64,000 bases of DNA from Buchnera aphidicola str. G002 (Myzus persicae) (GTDB taxonomy: Bacteria > Pseudomonadota > Gammaproteobacteria > Enterobacterales > Enterobacteriaceae). Numbering within the stretch: the first letter of the stretch is position 1; each line of letters begins with the position of its first letter. Below, piece by piece: positions 59,323 through 64,000 of this stretch. Made by a program: the position numbers and the translations under genes. The notes beneath the pieces were generated by a model. The model made no database searches and was not told where the DNA came from. It saw only the letters and a program-made list of their open reading frames with translations. The stretch is taken from NCBI RefSeq assembly GCF_000521565.1, contig NZ_CP002701.1, forward strand, positions 1-64,000. Reading direction: 5' to 3'.

Positions 59323-61164
59323 TTAATCATCTAAAAAACTACGCAATATTTCTGATCTACTTGGATGACGTAGTTTTCTAAGTGCTTTTGCTTCTATTTG
59401 ACGTATTCTTTCTCGTGTTACATCAAATTGTTTTCCAACTTCTTCTAAAGTATGATCAGTATTCATATCAATTCCAAAACGCATACGAAGGACTTTTGCT
59501 TCACGTGCAGTTAGACCTGATAAAACGTCATGTGTTGCTGATCTCAAACTTTCAGATGTAGCGGAATCTAGAGGTAGTTCTAAGGTGGTATCTTCAATAA
59601 AATCACCTAAATGTGAATCATCGTCGTCTCCAACAGGTGTCTCCATAGATATTGGTTCTTTAGCTATTTTTAATACTTTCCTAATTTTATCTTCAGGTAT
59701 AAGCATTTTTTCAGATAGCTCTTCTGGAGTAGGTTCTCTACCTATTTCTTGTAACATTTGTCTAGAAATTCGATTCAATTTATTAATAGTCTCAATCATA
59801 TGTACTGGAATACGAATAGTACGTGCTTGATCAGCAATAGATCTAGTAATTGCTTGTCGAATCCACCAAGTAGCATATGTAGAAAATTTATAACCTCGAC
59901 GATATTCAAATTTATCTACTGCTTTCATGAGACCAATGTTACCTTCTTGAATTAAATCTAAAAATTGCAATCCTCTATTTGTATATTTTTTTGCAATAGA
60001 AATCACTAATCTTAAATTAGCTTCTACCATCTCTTTTTTTGCACGTCTAGCTTTCGCTTCACCAATAGACATCCTTTTATTAATATCTTTTACTTGTTCA
60101 ATGGTTAAGCCGGTTTCTTCTTCTATTTCAATAAGTTTTTGCATACTGCTTAAAACAGAATCTTTTATTTTAATTAAATTTTTAGACCATGGTTGATTTT
60201 TATTTTGTTCTTTTATAAACCAACTATTATTAACTTCATTTCCTGAAAAAATTTTTATAAAATTTTCTTTAGGCATATTGCATTTTTCAACACATAATTT
60301 CATAATAATTTTTTCTTGTTTTCTAACTCTTTCCATCATATTACGCATATTATTAACCAAATGATCAAATTGTTTTGGAACTAATCTAAATTGTTTAAAA
60401 ACTTCTGAAAGATGATAAATTTCTAATAACGAATCTTTATGTGTTCTTTTTTTGTTTTTAATAGTATTATTTGTATTGTGGTATTGTATTCGTAATTCAG
60501 AAAATTTTTCATTAGCTAGTTCTGGATCAATACTATGATCATCTTCGTTATCATCTTGATTATTTTCTTCATCTTCTTCAGAACTTTGTTCCTCATCTAA
60601 TAGTTCTGAACCTATATGAATAGCAGTAGGAGAAAAAATTTCTTCTGCATTTGGATCGACGAAACCTGTTATAATATCAGATAATCGTATCTGTCCAGTT
60701 TTAATACGATCGTATTGTTCTAAAAGATAAGTAATAGCTTCTGGATATTCTGATACTGAACATTGTACTTGATTTATACCTTCTTCAATACGTTTTGCTA
60801 TATCAATTTCTCCTTCTCGTGTTAATAATTCTACTGTTCCCATTTCTCGCATGTACATACGAACAGGATCAGTAGTTCTTCCTAGTTCTGATTCTACACT
60901 AGATAATACTTGTGTTGCTGCTTCAACTGCATCTTCATCCGTATCTGTATTTATTTCATTTAAAATTAAATCATCAGCATCAGGTGCTTCTTCAACTACT
61001 GGGATTCCCATATCATTAATCATCTGAATAATATCATCAATTTGTTCAGAATCAATAATTTCTTCTGGTAAATGATCATTAACTTCAGCATAGGTTAAAT
61101 ACCCTTGTTCTTTACCATGCGTAACAAGTAGCTTCAGTTGCGATTGTGGATTTTGTTGATCCAT
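59323..61164 (-). CDS. rpoD: RNA polymerase primary sigma factor sigma-70
   Basis: Housekeeping sigma factor, 613 residues, as in E. coli. Region 1.1 ([25 protein letters not shown]), acidic non-conserved stretch near residue 190-210, region 2 ([35 protein letters not shown] and [10 protein letters not shown]), region 3, and region 4.2 ([24 protein letters not shown]) are all there. Last gene of rpsU-dnaG-rpoD. Confidence 0.98.
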   Translation of the reverse strand: MDQQNPQSQLKLLVTHGKEQGYLTYAEVNDHLPEEIIDSEQIDDIIQMINDMGIPVVEEAPDADDLILNEINTDTDEDAVEAATQVLSSVESELGRTTDPVRMYMREMGTVELLTREGEIDIAKRIEEGINQVQCSVSEYPEAITYLLEQYDRIKTGQIRLSDIITGFVDPNAEEIFSPTAIHIGSELLDEEQSSEEDEENNQDDNEDDHSIDPELANEKFSELRIQYHNTNNTIKNKKRTHKDSLLEIYHLSEVFKQFRLVPKQFDHLVNNMRNMMERVRKQEKIIMKLCVEKCNMPKENFIKIFSGNEVNNSWFIKEQNKNQPWSKNLIKIKDSVLSSMQKLIEIEEETGLTIEQVKDINKRMSIGEAKARRAKKEMVEANLRLVISIAKKYTNRGLQFLDLIQEGNIGLMKAVDKFEYRRGYKFSTYATWWIRQAITRSIADQARTIRIPVHMIETINKLNRISRQMLQEIGREPTPEELSEKMLIPEDKIRKVLKIAKEPISMETPVGDDDDSHLGDFIEDTTLELPLDSATSESLRSATHDVLSGLTAREAKVLRMRFGIDMNTDHTLEEVGKQFDVTRERIRQIEAKALRKLRHPSRSEILRSFLDD

Positions 61165-61289
61165 AAGGCGGTATCCAAATTCTGTTAATTTTATAAAATT
61201 AATTGACTATACTGTCAATAATGAATAATAATAAAATTATTTTAAATTTTAAAATATATATTTCATAATTAAATTATTAATAGAATTAA

Positions 61290-63029
61290 TTATTTATTTT
61301 TTGATAATGCTTTATTAATAGACCAAATTTCTTTTTTTTCAGTCAGTGTTAATCCTGTTTTTCTCTCTTTTGAAATGAGGTACTCCTGTCTTTCTTGAAG
61401 AATTCTATCATATATATTCATTAATAAATCTAAAAACATATTTTGAATTTCTTCTTGAACAATCATATGATCCCAACTAGATAAAATTTTTAAAATATTG
61501 ATAATTTTACTATTTCTGTATAATTCTAATAATTGTCCTGTACTAATATTGGGATTATTAATACATGTCTGCAATATTTCTAAAAAAATAGGCAATCCTT
61601 TTAACTTGAAGTTTTTAAATTTTATTACTGAAGGTGCAACTTTAGATAAGATTGGATTTTGTATAAGTAATGCGATAAGAGTTCGCATAGAAGTTCTTTT
61701 AATTTGGAATTGTTTTGATTGTTCATTCTTTTTGATTTCTTTTTCATACAAAAATTTTTCAAATTGATGATCATCTAAAATTCCTATCATTCGAGCTAAT
61801 ATTTGACGTAAATAAATTCGTACTGTATCACTAGAAATATTATTTATTAATGGTAGAGCACGTGAGCTTAAATAAAATTTATCATCATTAGATGATAAAT
61901 TAACATTTTTTAAAAGACATCTGAAAAAAAACTTTGGCAGAGTAATTGCATTATCAATACGTTTTTGAAATGCTTCTGTACCTTCTTTTCTAATAATTGA
62001 ATCAGGATCTTCATTATTAGGTAATAATATAAATTTTAATGTTTTTTTATCAGTAATATGTGGTAAAGATTTTTTTAATATTCGCCAAGCTGCATTTTTT
62101 CCTGCATCATCACCATCATAGCAGTATATAACGACATCAGTATTTTGAAACAGAATTTGGATGTGTTCGTTTGTTGTTGCTGTTCCTAATGAAGAAACTA
62201 CATAATTAATATTATATTGTGTTAAAGTTATCACATCAATATAACCTTCAACAACTAATAAATATTTAGGTTGATTACATTTTTTTTTAACCTGATATAA
62301 TCCATAAATATGCTTTCCTTTATGAAAAATATCTGTTTCAGGTGAATTAAGATATTTGGGAAAGATATTATTTATTGCTCGACTTCCAAAACCTACAATT
62401 CTACCGTGATGATCTTGTATGGGAAATATTATACGTCCTTGAAAGCGATCATATTTATATCCTTTTTCGCTAATAGAAATTATATTGTAATGTAATAGTT
62501 TTTGTTCTAATTTTTTACTTATATCTAGTTTTTTGTAAAAATTTTTCCACTGTAAACTAGAAAATCCAATGAGAAAAAAATCAATCATTTTTTTATTAAT
62601 CCCTCTTTTAGCTAGATATTGATGAGCTAAATTAGTAAAAATTATATTTTTTTGATATAATTTACACATTTTTTCCATTAATAAATATAAATTTTGTTTT
62701 TTATTATAATGATTGTTTTTTTTTGTATTTTCAAATGGTATTTGCATACCATGAATCATAGAAAGTTCTTCGATACTTTCTATAAAACTTAAATGTTCAT
62801 AATTGATTAGAAAATCAATAGCATTTCCATGTGCGTTACATCCAAAACAATAGTAAAATTGTTTTTCATTACTTACAGTAAAAGATGGAGTTTTATCATG
62901 ATGAAAGGGACAGTTAGTTTGATAGTTTTTGCCGTATTTTTTTAATTTTATACGTGTATTAATCAGTTCTACAATATTAGTGCGAAATAGTAGTTCAGTA
63001 ATAAAAGATTTAGGTATTTTTCCAGACAT
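61290..63029 (-). CDS. dnaG: DNA primase
   Basis: Makes RNA primers for DNA replication. 579 residues (E. coli 581). N-terminal zinc finger with [14 protein letters not shown] and [15 protein letters not shown]; Toprim core with [11 protein letters not shown] and [17 protein letters not shown]-terminal helicase-binding domain is strongly diverged. Between rpsU and rpoD as in E. coli. Confidence 0.96.
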   Translation of the reverse strand: MSGKIPKSFITELLFRTNIVELINTRIKLKKYGKNYQTNCPFHHDKTPSFTVSNEKQFYYCFGCNAHGNAIDFLINYEHLSFIESIEELSMIHGMQIPFENTKKNNHYNKKQNLYLLMEKMCKLYQKNIIFTNLAHQYLAKRGINKKMIDFFLIGFSSLQWKNFYKKLDISKKLEQKLLHYNIISISEKGYKYDRFQGRIIFPIQDHHGRIVGFGSRAINNIFPKYLNSPETDIFHKGKHIYGLYQVKKKCNQPKYLLVVEGYIDVITLTQYNINYVVSSLGTATTNEHIQILFQNTDVVIYCYDGDDAGKNAAWRILKKSLPHITDKKTLKFILLPNNEDPDSIIRKEGTEAFQKRIDNAITLPKFFFRCLLKNVNLSSNDDKFYLSSRALPLINNISSDTVRIYLRQILARMIGILDDHQFEKFLYEKEIKKNEQSKQFQIKRTSMRTLIALLIQNPILSKVAPSVIKFKNFKLKGLPIFLEILQTCINNPNISTGQLLELYRNSKIINILKILSSWDHMIVQEEIQNMFLDLLMNIYDRILQERQEYLISKERKTGLTLTEKKEIWSINKALSKNK

Positions 63030-63055
63030 ATAATTTTACATTATAGAATTCATTT

Positions 63056-63075
63056 CCGTTCTTAAAAAAGAACGG
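63056..63075 (-). terminator. hairpin between rpsU and dnaG
   Basis: CCGTTCTT (63056-63063) and AAGAACGG (63068-63075) form a perfect 8-pair stem with a four-base loop. E. coli has the partial terminator T1 at this place. Here the U run lies on the wrong side (A-rich after the stem on the minus strand), so it may act as an RNA-processing or stability element. Confidence 0.6.
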
Positions 63076-63104
63076 TTTTTAATATTTTTATTTTTTTCAT
63101 ATAT

Positions 63105-63320
<216 letters not shown>

Positions 63321-63498
63321 TTAAGATTTACCTTAATAAGTTATCTTTATTAAATAGAAAAAATTCTAAAATATTTTTTAGGATAATAGATCTTATATTA
63401 ATCAATGTGATATTATAAAGTATAATTTTTTACATTTACTATGATTTTTCAGAAACTCTTTATTAATTTAAAAAATTAGAATATAGGTGTAAATAATT

Positions 63499-64000
63499 AT
63501 GAAGATCTTGGGTATTGAAACTTCTTGTGATGATACAGGTATTGCCCTTTATGATAGTGATAAAGGATTATTAATAAATAAAATATATAATCAAAAAAAA
63601 TTGCATAATATATATGGAGGAATAGTTCCTGAATTAGCATCTCGTGAACATATGAAAGCAATAATTTCTTTATTAAAACAAACATTTAGAAAAAAAAATA
63701 TGATTGAAGATATTAATCTTATTGCATATACTGCAGGACCTGGTCTAGTAGGTTCTTTATTAGTAGGTGCTACATTTGCATGCTCTTTGGGTTTATCTTT
63801 AAATATTCCAGTTCTTCCAGTAAATCATATGGAAGCACATTTATTATCACCTATGTTAGAATTTAAATCAATTAAGTTTCCATTTATTGCATTATTAGTA
63901 TCAGGAAAACATACTCAAATTATTGCTGCTTATGAATTAGGTAAGTATGAAATACTCGGAAATTGTCTAGATGACGCAGCAGGTGAAGCATTTGACAAGA
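63499..64000 (+). CDS. tsaD: tRNA N6-threonylcarbamoyladenosine synthase TsaD, 5' part
   Basis: Catalytic subunit for t6A37 in ANN-decoding tRNAs, formerly Gcp/YgjD. The first 167 codons are in the window; the gene runs past the right edge. Start MKILGIETSCDDTGIALYD; GGIVPELASREHMKAI; metal-binding VNHMEAHLLSPML; ALLVSGKHTQI; DDAAGEAFDK at the edge. AGGTG lies upstream of the ATG. Divergent from rpsU, as in E. coli. Confidence 0.95.
   Translation, partial: MKILGIETSCDDTGIALYDSDKGLLINKIYNQKKLHNIYGGIVPELASREHMKAIISLLKQTFRKKNMIEDINLIAYTAGPGLVGSLLVGATFACSLGLSLNIPVLPVNHMEAHLLSPMLEFKSIKFPFIALLVSGKHTQIIAAYELGKYEILGNCLDDAAGEAFDK

Noticed and set aside
63497-63685. antisense reading frame opposite tsaD
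   Set aside because: The plus strand codes for clear TsaD, which runs off the window; the minus frame has no similarity.

Overview
The window is a block of bacterial chromosome with very strong AT bias, short spacers, no mobile elements and a clearly gammaproteobacterial gene set. Protein sequences, E. coli-like local gene orders with many single-gene losses, and the start at the oriC/mnmG junction all point to Buchnera aphidicola, the obligate nutritional symbiont of aphids. This identification rests on recalled family and genome knowledge; no search was run, and I do not assign a strain. I see no CRISPR array, insertion sequence, prophage, toxin or defence locus, and no clear case of gene transfer. 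I found no undescribed multi-gene system. The interesting signals are regulatory hairpins and promoters that survive in a decayed genome, plus small losses inside conserved genes.

Layout. Bases 1-196: the left part of the replication origin (DnaA box, AT-rich unwinding element), then mnmG. 2255-8793: ATP synthase operon atpBEFHAGDC. 8864-13803 (minus): gyrB-dnaN-dnaA, convergent with atp. 14260-17982 (plus): rpmH, rnpA, yidC, mnmE. 18006-18078 (minus): tRNA-Phe. 18240-20335: heat-shock promoter and groES-groEL. 20438-23904: epmB/efp, dnaT-dnaC, rsmD. 24040-26214: ftsY, rpoH. 26368-29630 (minus): glmU-glmS. 29818-34006: yigL, metR, metE. 34176-36199 (minus): purH, hupA. 36781-48630 (minus): secE-nusG-rplKA-rplJL-rpoBC. 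48911-49278 (minus): four tRNAs (Thr, Tyr, Gly, Thr). 49396-52622: murB, metF, argE. 52785-57223: argCBGH. 57350-59229: yibN, secB, cysE. 59323-63320 (minus): rpsU-dnaG-rpoD. 63499-64000: start of tsaD.

How the genes work together. The core is information processing: replication start (oriC, DnaA, DnaN, GyrB, DnaC/T, DnaG), RNA polymerase with sigma-70 and sigma-32, ribosomal proteins, tRNAs, EF-P with its modification enzyme, and tRNA wobble modification by MnmE/MnmG. Energy comes from ATP synthase. Envelope work is done by YidC, FtsY, SecE/SecB, MurB and GlmU/GlmS. The host-supporting part is amino-acid synthesis: methionine (MetE, MetF, with MetR), arginine (ArgE, C, B, G, H) and the entry step to cysteine (CysE). 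Only one dedicated amino-acid regulator (MetR) is visible.

Several starts were moved inward from the longest reading frame (atpF, dnaA, rpoH, purH, hupA, rplJ, metF, argG, secB, cysE) because a Shine-Dalgarno sequence and/or the E. coli N-terminus supports the shorter form. Compared with E. coli, these neighbours are missing at otherwise conserved junctions: rsmG and atpI (mnmG-atpB), recF (dnaN-gyrB), yidD (rnpA-yidC), ftsE-ftsX (ftsY-rpoH), tufB (tRNAs-secE), birA and coaA (murB-tRNAs), and grxC and gpsA (yibN-secB-cysE).
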